Shown here: positions 38,020 to 46,040 of the stretch, one piece after another | How the letters are laid out: each line of letters opens with the position of its first letter | How positions within the stretch are numbered: position 1 is the first letter of the stretch | Translations under genes and position numbers: made by a program | The notes under the pieces: model-generated | What the model saw: the letters and a program-made list of their open reading frames with translations, nothing else | Databases searched by the model: none | Told to the model about the DNA's origin: nothing | Source of the DNA: Evtepia gabavorous | GTDB lineage: Bacteria > Bacillota > Clostridia > Oscillospirales > Oscillospiraceae | DNA: 64,000 bases | Assembly: GCF_003425665.1 (NCBI RefSeq) | Contig: NZ_QQRQ01000001.1 | Coordinates: 248,001 to 312,000, forward strand | Direction: 5' to 3'

Positions 38020-39156
38020 TTAAGTAGCGCTCTTCTTTTTTTCATGGTACTGGAAGAGATCACATTTTATCATACCATTATATAATTTTCTTTTTTTGTC
38101 CGCTGTTCGCCCAAAGGTCCGCTCAAATTCAGTATGAGAGGAGAGAAGGTTGATGCGCCACCCAGTTGGCAGTCCCTGTACTGCCCTGCCAAAATCTCGG
38201 TACAATCCCTCGGCTTCCCGTTTTTCCATCAGCCGTTCTCCATAGGGCGGATTGCTGACGATTCGTCCATAAGGCTCCTTTCTGGAAAAGGCTCTGGCAT
38301 CGGCGAGAGAAAACCGGACAATCTCCTCGACCTCCGCTTTTTCCGCATTTTCCCGGGCAATCTGTACAGCGGCGGGGTCAATATCTCCTCCCCAAATCTC
38401 GTAGTTTCCATGATACTCCAGGTCCATGGCTTCGCCTGCACCGTCTACCCAGACCCGGGAGGGAAGCCAGGTCCATTTTTGGGCGGAAAACCTCCGGTTT
38501 AATCCAGGCGCCCGGTTTTTGGCGATCAGAGCGGCCTCAATGGGGATGGTGCCAGAGCCGCAAAAAGGATCACAAAAAGGGTCTCTACCTCGATATCCGG
38601 AGAGCAGAACCAGCGCGGCAGCCAAGGTTTCCCGCAGAGGAGCCGCTACCCCGACTGCCCGATAGCCTCGCTTGTAAAGGCCGGGGCCTGTGGTATCCAA
38701 AAGTAAGGAAACGGTGTTTTTCATGATGGAGAATTGAATTTGATATAAGGCACCGTCTTCTGGAAGCGTCTGTCTGTGGTAGCATGTGCCCAGTCGGGTT
38801 GCCACTGCCTTTTTCACAATGGACTGACAGGCCGGCACGCTGTGCAGGGTGGAATTCAGGCTGAAGCCTTTGACGGGAAAAGCACCGTTGGAAGGGATGA
38901 ATTCTTCCCAGGGAAGGGCTTTGGTTCCCTGAAAAAGGTCTTCAAAAGAATGGGCTGGGAAGGTGCCCAGAGAAATCAAGACCCGTTCTCCTGTCCGAAG
39001 CCGGAGGTTCAGCCGGGGAATGTCCTCCATGGTACCCTGGCAGAAGACCCGGCCGTTCTCAGCCCGAACCTGCTGCATGTTCATGCGCCGGAGCTCGTCC
39101 GCTGTCAAGCCCTCTACCCCAAGAAGGGTTGGAATGACAAAGGTGAATTGATCCAT
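38020..39156 (-). CDS. THUMP-domain class I RNA methyltransferase (RlmL/YpsC type)
   Basis: A 378-residue methyltransferase: THUMP-containing N-terminal part (IPTLLGVEGLTADELRRM and the region to about 160), then a Rossmann-fold SAM domain with FCDPFCGSGTIPIEAA, DIDPAAVQIARENAEKAEV and catalytic VSNPPYGERL. Family members make N2-methylguanosine in 23S rRNA. An upstream in-frame extension of 57 residues is rejected as it is Lys/Arg-rich and non-homologous; GAGAGG precedes the chosen ATG. Stands alone. Confidence 0.9.
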   Translation of the reverse strand: MDQFTFVIPTLLGVEGLTADELRRMNMQQVRAENGRVFCQGTMEDIPRLNLRLRTGERVLISLGTFPAHSFEDLFQGTKALPWEEFIPSNGAFPVKGFSLNSTLHSVPACQSIVKKAVATRLGTCYHRQTLPEDGALYQIQFSIMKNTVSLLLDTTGPGLYKRGYRAVGVAAPLRETLAAALVLLSGYRGRDPFCDPFCGSGTIPIEAALIAKNRAPGLNRRFSAQKWTWLPSRVWVDGAGEAMDLEYHGNYEIWGGDIDPAAVQIARENAEKAEVEEIVRFSLADARAFSRKEPYGRIVSNPPYGERLMEKREAEGLYRDFGRAVQGLPTGWRINLLSSHTEFERTFGRTADKKRKLYNGMIKCDLFQYHEKKKSAT

Positions 39157-39259
39157 AACTTTGATCCTCTCTATCCTGACAACAATGCTTAAAAGTATAC
39201 CTGCTTTTTTTCCGTTTGGCAAACCTTTTCTGCGGGGGAATTCTTTTTCCCTTCTTTTC

Positions 39260-39288
39260 TTGCATTTGGTCAGACGATATGATATGCT
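39260..39288 (+). promoter_or_regulatory. Promoter of the CorC/HlyC-type gene
   Basis: TTGCAT (39260-39265), 17-base spacer, TATGCT (39283-39288). A leader of about 60 bases precedes the start. Confidence 0.65.
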
Positions 39289-39355
39289 AAAGAAAATGGT
39301 AAGCTTGCGAATGACTGTCCCAAACAAAAAATTTTAATTGGAAAGATGAGATGAT

Positions 39356-40624
39356 GTGTCCCTTATGGACAGTACCTGTATAGCAATCATCGTGATTTTA
39401 GTCATTTTAGTGGGGCTCTCTGCATGGTGTTCCTCCACGGAGACGGCCTACTCTTCGGTCAACAAGGTTCGCCTGAAAAACAAAGCGGAGGATGGCAATC
39501 CCCGCGCCCAGAATGCATTGGACCTGTTGGAGAAGTATGACAAAGTTCTCTCCTGCATTCTGATTGGCAATAATATTGTCAATCTGACGGCTGCCACATT
39601 GGGAACCGTTCTCTTTACGAAGTTGTTGGGTCCGGTCTATGGTCCGGCGGCCTCTACTGTTGTGCTGACGATCATTGTTCTGATTTTTGGTGAGATCACC
39701 CCCAAGACGCTGGCCAATGATCAAGCAGAAACCTTCTGTATGCGTGCTGCCCCTGCTTTGCGAGTTTGCCTTGTGATTTTGACGCCGTTGCATCTGTTTT
39801 TCAGCTTATTTCAAAAGGCAGCTATCAGGCTCTTCCGCTCTTCAGAAGAGGAAGGCATTACAGAGGAGGAACTGATTACCATGGTGGAAGAGGCAGAAAA
39901 CGAAGGTGGGTTGGAGCACCATGAAAGTGAGCTGATTCGGGCAGCCATTGAGTTTAACGACATGGAGGTGGAAGATATCCTCACTCCGCGGGTGGATATT
40001 GTGGCGGCGCCGGATACCATTACCATGGAGGAGTTTGCCGTCCTGTTTGCGGAAAATGGATATTCCCGGATTCCGGTCTATCATGGTTCTATTGACAATA
40101 TCATTGGTGTGGTCCATGAGAAAGATTTCTTCTCTGCCCGTTACCACAACCACACAGATGTGATCAGCTTGGTCAGTAAGGTTTTTTATACCACAGGATC
40201 GACCAAGATATCGGACCTTCTTCGTCTGCTTCAGCTACGGAAAACCCACATGGCAGTGGTTGTGGATGAATACGGCGGCACCATGGGAATCGTGACGATG
40301 GAGGATATTCTGGAGGAATTGGTGGGCGAAATTTGGGATGAGCACGATGAGGTGATTGAGGAGTTTAAGCCCCAAGGGGACGGCAGCTATCTCATCTCCT
40401 GCTCTGCCAATCTGGATGATCTCTTCGACCGCTTTTCCCTGCGGGCTGTAGACATTGATTCTGCCACAATCAGCGGATGGGTGATGGAACAGTTGGGACG
40501 TGTTCCAGTGGAGGGGGACCATTTTGTCTATGAGACGCTGGATGTCACGGTGACGCGAGTAGAGCACCAACGGATTTTAGAGATCCGGGTGTTTGTCCTG
40601 CCGAAGTCAGAATCGGAAACGTAA
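39356..40624 (+). CDS. CNNM/CorC (HlyC)-family transporter with CBS pair
   Basis: A 422-residue protein: DUF21 membrane domain with three to four helices (LAxxSxxETA-like [49 protein letters not shown]), then two CBS domains (about 200-325, [44 protein letters not shown] in pieces) and a CorC_HlyC domain. CNNM/CorC homologues export or exchange Mg2+. The start is GTG at 39356 or ATG at 39365; no strong ribosome site decides between them. Confidence 0.9.
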   Translation: MSLMDSTCIAIIVILVILVGLSAWCSSTETAYSSVNKVRLKNKAEDGNPRAQNALDLLEKYDKVLSCILIGNNIVNLTAATLGTVLFTKLLGPVYGPAASTVVLTIIVLIFGEITPKTLANDQAETFCMRAAPALRVCLVILTPLHLFFSLFQKAAIRLFRSSEEEGITEEELITMVEEAENEGGLEHHESELIRAAIEFNDMEVEDILTPRVDIVAAPDTITMEEFAVLFAENGYSRIPVYHGSIDNIIGVVHEKDFFSARYHNHTDVISLVSKVFYTTGSTKISDLLRLLQLRKTHMAVVVDEYGGTMGIVTMEDILEELVGEIWDEHDEVIEEFKPQGDGSYLISCSANLDDLFDRFSLRAVDIDSATISGWVMEQLGRVPVEGDHFVYETLDVTVTRVEHQRILEIRVFVLPKSESET

Positions 40625-40632
40625 TGTGAAAT

Positions 40633-40672
40633 AGACTCAAGAGGAATCATTTCCCCTTGGGTCTGTTTTTTT
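40633..40672 (+). terminator. Terminator of the CorC/HlyC-type gene
   Basis: AGACTCAAGAGGAA pairs with TTCCCCTTGGGTCT around a 3-base loop with mismatches, followed by G and a T7 run. Confidence 0.75.
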
Positions 40673-40728
40673 GTGCAGATGCGTCGATGGTTCCAATTTG
40701 TGGGTAGATAAACAGAGAGAGCTTGACC

Positions 40729-40938
40729 ATGGTGAGCAGTATTCTCTGTTTTGGTTTGACGAGAGAATTTCTCTTTATATGGGTGCTGGTTGGAGCTGCG
40801 ATCCCCTATGGCATTTTGATAATTTCCCTGGTTCTCTTTTCCTTCCGGTATGATAGGCAACATACACAGGACAAATACAGCAACGGCAGGCAGCGTATCA
40901 CAGCTGCCTGCCGTTGCTGTATTTTTTGTGAAAGATAA
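40729..40938 (+). CDS. Possible small hydrophobic ORF (doubtful)
   Basis: An open frame between two terminators encodes MVSSILCFGLTREFLFIWVLVGAAIPYGILIISLVLF-like sequence (in pieces): one credible membrane helix of about 25 residues followed by a basic stretch. GAGAGAG is nine bases before the ATG. Against it, the last 20 codons run straight through the perfect terminator hairpin at 40874-40923. No homologue comes to mind. The remainder of 40625-41005 holds only the two terminators. Confidence 0.25.
   Translation: MVSSILCFGLTREFLFIWVLVGAAIPYGILIISLVLFSFRYDRQHTQDKYSNGRQRITAACRCCIFCER
40874..40927 (+). terminator. Very strong intrinsic terminator
   Basis: A perfect 21-pair stem (40874-40894 with 40903-40923) and 8-base loop followed by T6. 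It ends a transcript covering 40.67-40.87 kb that otherwise has no clear gene. Confidence 0.9.
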
Positions 40939-41005
40939 AATAACGTCATAATTTCCCATCTGTTGGCGAATACTACAACCACCAAATCAGAAGAAGGTGA
41001 TGCCC

Positions 41006-41188
41006 ATGAATTTCATCCCCTGTACCGATCCCTGCATCTATCAAAAGGATGGATACTGCACGCTCTCCCGGGCGGGTTCTGGAGGAAACCCTTCCGCGCA
41101 CAAGGGGTGCGTTCACTTCCTGCCCCATGCTGCCTCACAGGAGAACCGCCAGCGCCTCTCGGATGTTTTTCACCGGGATCAGCTGTAA
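41006..41188 (+). CDS. Small Cys-rich protein
   Basis: A 60-residue protein with four spaced Cys in PCTDPCIYQKDGYCTLSRA and GCVHFLPH, a compact pattern suggesting metal or disulfide binding. I recall similar short proteins in Oscillospiraceae, but no function. AGAAGG ten bases upstream supports the ATG at 41006; an ATG at 41000 is the alternative. Its last 54 bases overlap the 3' end of radA on the other strand, so the two convergent genes have no terminator between them. Confidence 0.65.
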   Translation: MNFIPCTDPCIYQKDGYCTLSRAGSGGNPSAHKGCVHFLPHAASQENRQRLSDVFHRDQL

Positions 41189-42499
41189 CCCTGTCGGGGG
41201 CACAATGGTCTGCCGTCCATGCCGCTGGGGAACCAAACACTTGGTAAAGCCCAGGCGCCGTACTTCTGACAGGCGCTGACTGAGGGCAGAGACAGAACGA
41301 AGCTCTCCTGTGAGTCCCACCTCTCCTACGGCGACTAGGTCCGGTGGCACAGGCTTGTCCCGAAAGCTGGAGGCCAGCGCCAGCACGGCTGCCAGATCGG
41401 CCCCCGGCTCATCCAGATACAGTCCCCCGATGACATTGAGATAGGCGTCGCAGGTATTGACTCCCAGCCCTCCCCGCTTTTCCAGAACGGCCATGAGCAG
41501 CATGGCCCGGTTATAATCAAAACCATTGGTGCTTCGGCGGGGCGTGCCAAAGGACGTGGGGGTCAACAGGGCCTGTACCTCTGCCAATACAGGGCGGGCA
41601 CCCTCCATAACGCAGGTGACACAGGTGCCGGGCTCTTCGGTTAGCCGTCCTTCCAGTAACATCTGGGAGGGGTTCGGCACCTCCCGCAGCCCTGTGTCAT
41701 CCATCTCAAATACACCAATCTCATTGGTGGCGCCATAACGGTTTTTGGCGGCCCGGAGAATGCGGTAAGACATATGGCGGTCCCCTTCAAAATAGAGGAC
41801 ACAGTCCACCATGTGTTCCAGAACCTTGGGACCTGCCAGGTTTCCCTCTTTATTGACATGGCCAATGACAAAAACGGTGATTCCACGCCCCTTAGCCAAC
41901 TGCATCAGGGCCATGGTGCATTCCTTCACCTGGGAAATGCTGCCCGGAGAGGTTGACTGATCTCCGGTATACATCGTCTGAATCGAGTCCACAATCAGAA
42001 TATCCGGGGCTGTCTCTTCCACGGCGGCGGAGACCTGTTCCAGATCATTCTCGGCAAAGAGATATAACCCCATCTCCCCCACGCCCAGCCGCTCTGCCCG
42101 GAGCTTCAGCTGGCGCTCTGATTCCTCTCCGGAGACATAGAGAACTTTGGCAAACTGACAGAGCTGATGGCAGATCTGGAGCATCAGCGTGGATTTTCCA
42201 ATCCCCGGCGCCCCGCCGATCAGGACAAGAGAACCCTGGACCGCGCCGCCGCCCAAGACGCGGTCCAATTCCGCCAAGCCAGTGGGGAAGCGAATTTCCT
42301 GGTCAATGACCATTTCAGAGACCCGTTTTGGCTTTCGTATGGGCCCTGTAGAGAGGGCCGGTTTCCCGCCGCTCTTTCCCTTGGCCGGGGCGGGCTGCTC
42401 TACAATCGTGTTCCAGGCACCACAGGCGGAGCACTGCCCCTGCCATTTCGGAGTCTCATTTCCGCACTGGGTGCAGTAAAAAATGGTTTTGGCCTTCAT
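41135..42499 (-). CDS. radA: DNA repair protein RadA
   Basis: A 454-residue recombination ATPase that processes branched intermediates: N-terminal zinc finger (C9, C12, C23, C26), RecA-like core with Walker A GGAPGIGKST, the RadA-specific motif present as KNRYG rather than the common KNRFG, and a C-terminal Lon-protease-like domain (DLAAVLALASSFRDKPVP; GEVGLTGELRSVS). Its ATG overlaps the stop of the amidase gene by four bases. A 43-residue upstream extension lies inside the amidase gene and is rejected. Confidence 0.97.
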   Translation of the reverse strand: MKAKTIFYCTQCGNETPKWQGQCSACGAWNTIVEQPAPAKGKSGGKPALSTGPIRKPKRVSEMVIDQEIRFPTGLAELDRVLGGGAVQGSLVLIGGAPGIGKSTLMLQICHQLCQFAKVLYVSGEESERQLKLRAERLGVGEMGLYLFAENDLEQVSAAVEETAPDILIVDSIQTMYTGDQSTSPGSISQVKECTMALMQLAKGRGITVFVIGHVNKEGNLAGPKVLEHMVDCVLYFEGDRHMSYRILRAAKNRYGATNEIGVFEMDDTGLREVPNPSQMLLEGRLTEEPGTCVTCVMEGARPVLAEVQALLTPTSFGTPRRSTNGFDYNRAMLLMAVLEKRGGLGVNTCDAYLNVIGGLYLDEPGADLAAVLALASSFRDKPVPPDLVAVGEVGLTGELRSVSALSQRLSEVRRLGFTKCLVPQRHGRQTIVPPTGLQLIPVKNIREALAVLL

Positions 42500-43221
42500 A
42501 CAAAGGATTCTCCTTCTTGCGAACTTCCGCTGCTGAGGTAACAGGCGGCCATGGTGATGGCCAGTTTCATTTGGTAGGCCGGCTCCTGGAGCAGACGGTC
42601 TTCTTCTGCGTTGGACAAAAAGCCACATTCCACCAAAACGGCCCGGCAGGAGATATGGTTCATCAGGTAGACCGAGGAGGCAATATGCTGGGGAGCCCGC
42701 TTTTTCTCGGGAGAAAGGACCTCCAGCATCGTCTGCTGTATCGCCTGTGCCAGCGGCAAGGAGAGCGCCTCGTCCCCATAAAACACTTGAATGCCCCGGT
42801 GGCTGGGGCTGGGGGAGGAATTCTGGTGGATACTGATGAGGGTGGCGTTCTCCACCTGATTAATCAGAGCCACCCGATTATGAAGGTCGGAGACTTTTTT
42901 CTCCCGTAACGTACTGGCTTCCGGATCGTGGATGGAGACATCGGTGCTTCGGGTCATCACAGTAGGGACACCGTAAAAGCCCATCAGCTGGTCCAGCTCC
43001 AAGGCGATGGCCAGATTGATTTGGCTCTCGGACTTTCCGGACACAGAGACCGCACCGCCGTCTTCTCCTCCGTGCCCGGGGTCGATGATTAACGTCTGTT
43101 GGGTCATTCGGGCAAAAGTAGGGTCAGCTTTCTCCAGCCAGGTCCCCTGGGCCAGCACCACGACGGCCAGAGCCGTGAGCAAGAGGCCACACCATGTGAT
43201 GCGCTGTTTCAATCGGTTCAA
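42496..43221 (-). CDS. cwlD: CwlD-type N-acetylmuramoyl-L-alanine amidase
   Basis: A 241-residue exported Amidase_3 enzyme: an N-terminal signal/anchor helix (ITWCGLLLTALAVVVLAQG), then zinc ligands in IDPGHGGEDGGAV, a Glu in INLAIALELDQ, SIHQNSSP (His) and the catalytic Glu in VLVECGFLSNAEED. Length and organisation match CwlD, which with PdaA makes muramic-delta-lactam in spore cortex; a general autolysin is the alternative. The start is TTG, eight bases after GGGGAGGG; a 147-residue upstream extension is rejected as it has no family similarity. Confidence 0.85.
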   Translation of the reverse strand: MNRLKQRITWCGLLLTALAVVVLAQGTWLEKADPTFARMTQQTLIIDPGHGGEDGGAVSVSGKSESQINLAIALELDQLMGFYGVPTVMTRSTDVSIHDPEASTLREKKVSDLHNRVALINQVENATLISIHQNSSPSPSHRGIQVFYGDEALSLPLAQAIQQTMLEVLSPEKKRAPQHIASSVYLMNHISCRAVLVECGFLSNAEEDRLLQEPAYQMKLAITMAACYLSSGSSQEGESFV

Positions 43222-43297
43222 AAGACATCCCTCCCCAGGCACCTTATGCCGGGAAGCTGCGGGACATACTTTCCCTCTTCGGAAGAGATTCCCTAAA

Positions 43298-43306
43298 ATT
43301 ATAGCA
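43298..43306 (-). promoter_or_regulatory. Extended -10 promoter for the amidase-radA pair
   Basis: Minus-strand TGCTATAAT, an extended -10, about 75 bases before the TTG start, with no good -35. The same nine bases are at 18940-18948. It looks like a housekeeping rather than sporulation-sigma promoter. Confidence 0.6.
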
Positions 43307-43429
43307 AAGAATCCTCTGTTCCGCAATCCTCTGCCGCATTCGGTTCCCATTTCCCACTTTGGGGCATAGACTGGACTGAACGCGAATCCCTTTGATTTTG
43401 CGTCGTTTTTGTAAAAGGAGGTACTTCCA

Positions 43430-43903
43430 TTGTCCTTTCTCAATTCCAACGGAATGCAATCGGGCGGAAACCGCCCATCCTGTCCTTCCGGGCAGGGCTC
43501 TCTGCCTGCCTGCGGTCCCTTCGCGGTCCCCTTTGTTGTCAGCCAGGGAACTGCCCCGCAGCGGTACTCCAAGACGAAGGCCTTGGAAAACGGCACGCTC
43601 TTTCCTGATTTGGATCTCCCCTTCCACTTGAAGGTCAACGCCCCCCAACTGGCGGATACCAAGCTGAACCAGCTGCGGGCCCTGGACTTTGTGATCCAAG
43701 AACTGGGCCTTTATCTGGACACCCATCCCAACGACAGCGAAGCCTTCGCGCTCTTCCAAAACTATGTGGAGCTGGAAAAAGCTGCCCGTGAAAGCTATGT
43801 AGAGCAGCACGGTCCTTTGACCCAGAATGACGCTGCACTGAACAGCACCTACACCTGGGGCAATGGCCCCTGGCCCTGGCAGTATAGCGAGGAGGAGGCG
43901 TAA
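43430..43903 (+). CDS. CotJA-CotJB fusion, spore coat-associated protein
   Basis: A 157-residue protein joining two normally separate coat proteins. The N-terminal half has the CotJA pattern (PFVVSQGTAPQRYSKTKALENGTLFPDLDLPF in pieces; the GTLFPDLDLPF end is diagnostic). The C-terminal half is CotJB (LNQLRALDFVIQELGLYLDTHP, then HGPLTQND and WGNGPWPWQY). No stop or frameshift separates them. The start is TTG, eight bases after AAAGGAGG. It is directly followed by a truncated cotJC. Confidence 0.85.
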   Translation: MSFLNSNGMQSGGNRPSCPSGQGSLPACGPFAVPFVVSQGTAPQRYSKTKALENGTLFPDLDLPFHLKVNAPQLADTKLNQLRALDFVIQELGLYLDTHPNDSEAFALFQNYVELEKAARESYVEQHGPLTQNDAALNSTYTWGNGPWPWQYSEEEA

Positions 43904-43906
43904 GAC

Positions 43907-44023
43907 ATGTTTGTATATCAGAAAAAGCTGCAGTATCCTGTCCGGATCAAGAACACCAACCCTAAACTGGCCGCACAAATCATCTCCCAGTACGGCGGGC
44001 CTGAGTGCAATAGGCTACGATAA
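43907..44023 (+). pseudogene. cotJC: Truncated cotJC (manganese-catalase-like coat protein)
   Basis: The ATG three bases after the cotJA-B stop opens MFVYQKKLQYPVRIKNTNP and AAQIISQYGGP, which match the first about 32 residues of CotJC (usual length about 190). The frame then ends within six codons (ECNRLR-stop), and no remaining cotJC sequence is found downstream in any frame. GAGGAGG before the ATG could still direct a 38-residue peptide. The break is a deletion or rearrangement rather than a simple frameshift. Confidence 0.8.
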
Positions 44024-44292
44024 CCTATGCTCCGTTTTTGACAAAAAATTTGTCAAAAATAACATGGTGTTTTTTTCTGTGGACAAGTTTGACCGGAACT
44101 GTTGTAAAAAGGACAGGTCTGGTTGCGGGTGCCGCAATTTAGGGCTATGGTAAAACCAGACGGAGAAATAATAATTTCTACCCATTCTCTTAAGGAAACC
44201 TTCATTTTCTCTTAATTCTGCCAAAAGATTCCCCTGCTATACTAAAGATGCCGGGAAAACCGGGATACAAAACCCCAGAAGGAGGGAAACGC
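44024..44292. other. Non-coding stretch after the cotJC break
   Basis: This 269-base region has no supported gene. It begins where cotJC homology is lost, contains the inverted repeat TTTTGACAAA-AAA-TTTGTCAAAA near 44035-44060 followed by a T-rich patch, which may terminate the cotJ transcript, and near its end TATACT and AAGGAGGG for the glycosyltransferase gene. No transposon ends or target duplications are visible. Confidence 0.5.
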
Positions 44293-45360
44293 ATGCATGT
44301 TTTAATCTTCACCGGACAGTTTGGCATGGGGCACATTGCCGCAGCCCAGGCAGTGCAGGAGGAGATCCTCCGCCAGGAGCCCACCGCATCTGTGACTGTG
44401 CTGGATATTGTGGAGGACTGCTTTCCCCAGCTGCACAGACTGGTCTACGGCTGTTTTGATTTTACCGTCAACTACTGCTCTGGCGTCTATAATATGCTCA
44501 ATCGAATGGCGGGCCGTTACCGCTGTACCCCGATGAAGCGAACGATGGTTCAAAAATTGGACCAACTGCTGTATGAAAGCCAGGCGGATCTGGTGATCTC
44601 AACCCTGCCGCTCAGCTCCCAATATATCTCCGCCTACAAGCGGACCACCGGGAGCACCCTGCCCCTTTATACTTACATTACGGATCTGGACGCCCACAGT
44701 GAGTGGATTGCCCCTGGAACAGACTGCTATTTCGTAGGGGATGAGTCCACCCGGCTTCAACTTCTTCGCAGGGGAATCCCGGCCGAGCGTGTAGTTGTCA
44801 GTGGAATTCCTGTGCGGCAGGCATTTCAGTTTCAGTTCCATGCATCCTCCTCTCCCAAGGAAGTGCTGGTGATGGGCGGTGGATTGGGACTGATCCCCCG
44901 GGCGGAAGAACTGCTCTCCGCACTGGACGCGGCCTCTGATCTCCACGTCACGGTGATTACAGGGCAGAATGAGAGTCTCCGCCGGGAACTGACGAAGTCT
45001 TATCCCTCCTTTGAGGTCATCGGATTTACCCAGAAGGTGGCCCAGTATATGGCGCGGGCCGATCTTCTTCTGACAAAAGCGGGAGGAATCACCACGTTTG
45101 AGGCAATCCATACGGGAACCCCTATGTGCTTGCTCCGCCCCTTCCTCATGCAGGAGGAGGCCAATGCCGCTTATATTGAACAGCAGGGATTTGGGAAAGT
45201 CCTTTGGGACAAAGGGAAAGAGGCCTCAGAGGTGCTCTCTCTTCTGCGGGACCCGGAGGCATTGGAGGATATGAAGCAGCGAATGGCGGTGGCGCTGCGA
45301 AGTCTGGACCAGACGACCCCTTTGGACCGTTTTGCAGAGACAAGGCGGGCTGTATGTTGA
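44293..45360 (+). CDS. GT28 glycosyltransferase, MGDG-synthase/UgtP-like
   Basis: A 355-residue glycosyltransferase: N-terminal MGDG_synth domain (MHVLIFTGQFGMGHIAAAQAVQEEI in pieces; the GxGH motif at about 10-13) and a C-terminal GT28-type UDP-sugar domain (VLVMGGGLGLIP; ADLLLTKAGGITTFEA; TGTPMCLLRPF). Relatives add glucose or galactose to diacylglycerol to make membrane glycolipids or lipoteichoic-acid anchors. AAGGAGGG precedes the ATG. First gene of an overlapping three-gene operon. Confidence 0.9.
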   Translation: MHVLIFTGQFGMGHIAAAQAVQEEILRQEPTASVTVLDIVEDCFPQLHRLVYGCFDFTVNYCSGVYNMLNRMAGRYRCTPMKRTMVQKLDQLLYESQADLVISTLPLSSQYISAYKRTTGSTLPLYTYITDLDAHSEWIAPGTDCYFVGDESTRLQLLRRGIPAERVVVSGIPVRQAFQFQFHASSSPKEVLVMGGGLGLIPRAEELLSALDAASDLHVTVITGQNESLRRELTKSYPSFEVIGFTQKVAQYMARADLLLTKAGGITTFEAIHTGTPMCLLRPFLMQEEANAAYIEQQGFGKVLWDKGKEASEVLSLLRDPEALEDMKQRMAVALRSLDQTTPLDRFAETRRAVC

Positions 45361-46040
45361 TTCCGCTTTTTTTGGTGGGGGGACTGACCGTCGGGAGTTA
45401 TGCCTTTCTCCCCTCCACCTGGCAAAAGACGCGGCACCGGATGGGGCGGAGAAACCGCTGGCGGGAAGGGACACTGTATCTTACGTTTGATGACGGACCA
45501 CATCCGGAATATACCCCTATTCTGCTGGACCTGCTGGCAAGCTACCATATCCCAGCCACATTTTTCGTGGTGACAGAGTTTGCCCGGAAAAATCCCGCGC
45601 TGATCCAGAGAATGCAGGCGGAGGGACATCTCATTGGGTTTCACTCTGCATCTCACCGCAGTGCCTATCTCATGACACCCAAACAGACCCGGTCTGATTT
45701 TTCAGACGGATTGGAGGCCCTTGCCCAGTTGGGTATCTCGCCGCAATATTTCCGTCCACCTTGGGGTGTGGTGAACTGGGCCTCCCTCCGTCAAATCCGA
45801 GCGCGCCATCTGCGGCTGGTCCTCTGGGATGTGATGGCCCAAGATTGGAAGCGGAGCATGACGCCGGACGAGATTGCCCGGCGTCTGCGGCTTCGCGCCT
45901 ATCCAGGCGCGGTCATTTGTCTGCATGATGGACGGGGAAATGCCGGCGCGCCGGGTCGGACCATTCAAGCATTGCAAACCCTGTTGCCCCAGTGGCTGGA
46001 ACAGGGGTTTCGCTTTCAGACATTAGACCTGTATGAATAA
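45354..46040 (+). CDS. Polysaccharide deacetylase (NodB/CE4)
   Basis: A 228-residue CE4 deacetylase with an N-terminal membrane segment (MLIPLFLVGGLTVGSYAFL), then motif 1 LTFDDGPH, motif 2 HSASHR (expected HSxxH is kept), motif 3 FRPPWG and the C-terminal ICLHDG. It removes acetyl groups from a surface or lipid-linked glycan. The start overlaps the end of the glycosyltransferase gene by seven bases; the ribosome site is weak, so coupling is likely. Confidence 0.9.
   Translation: MLIPLFLVGGLTVGSYAFLPSTWQKTRHRMGRRNRWREGTLYLTFDDGPHPEYTPILLDLLASYHIPATFFVVTEFARKNPALIQRMQAEGHLIGFHSASHRSAYLMTPKQTRSDFSDGLEALAQLGISPQYFRPPWGVVNWASLRQIRARHLRLVLWDVMAQDWKRSMTPDEIARRLRLRAYPGAVICLHDGRGNAGAPGRTIQALQTLLPQWLEQGFRFQTLDLYE

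Noticed and set aside
43332-43429. SigE-type promoter for cotJA-B
   Set aside because: I looked for ATA and CATAC-like boxes at proper spacing and found only partial matches.
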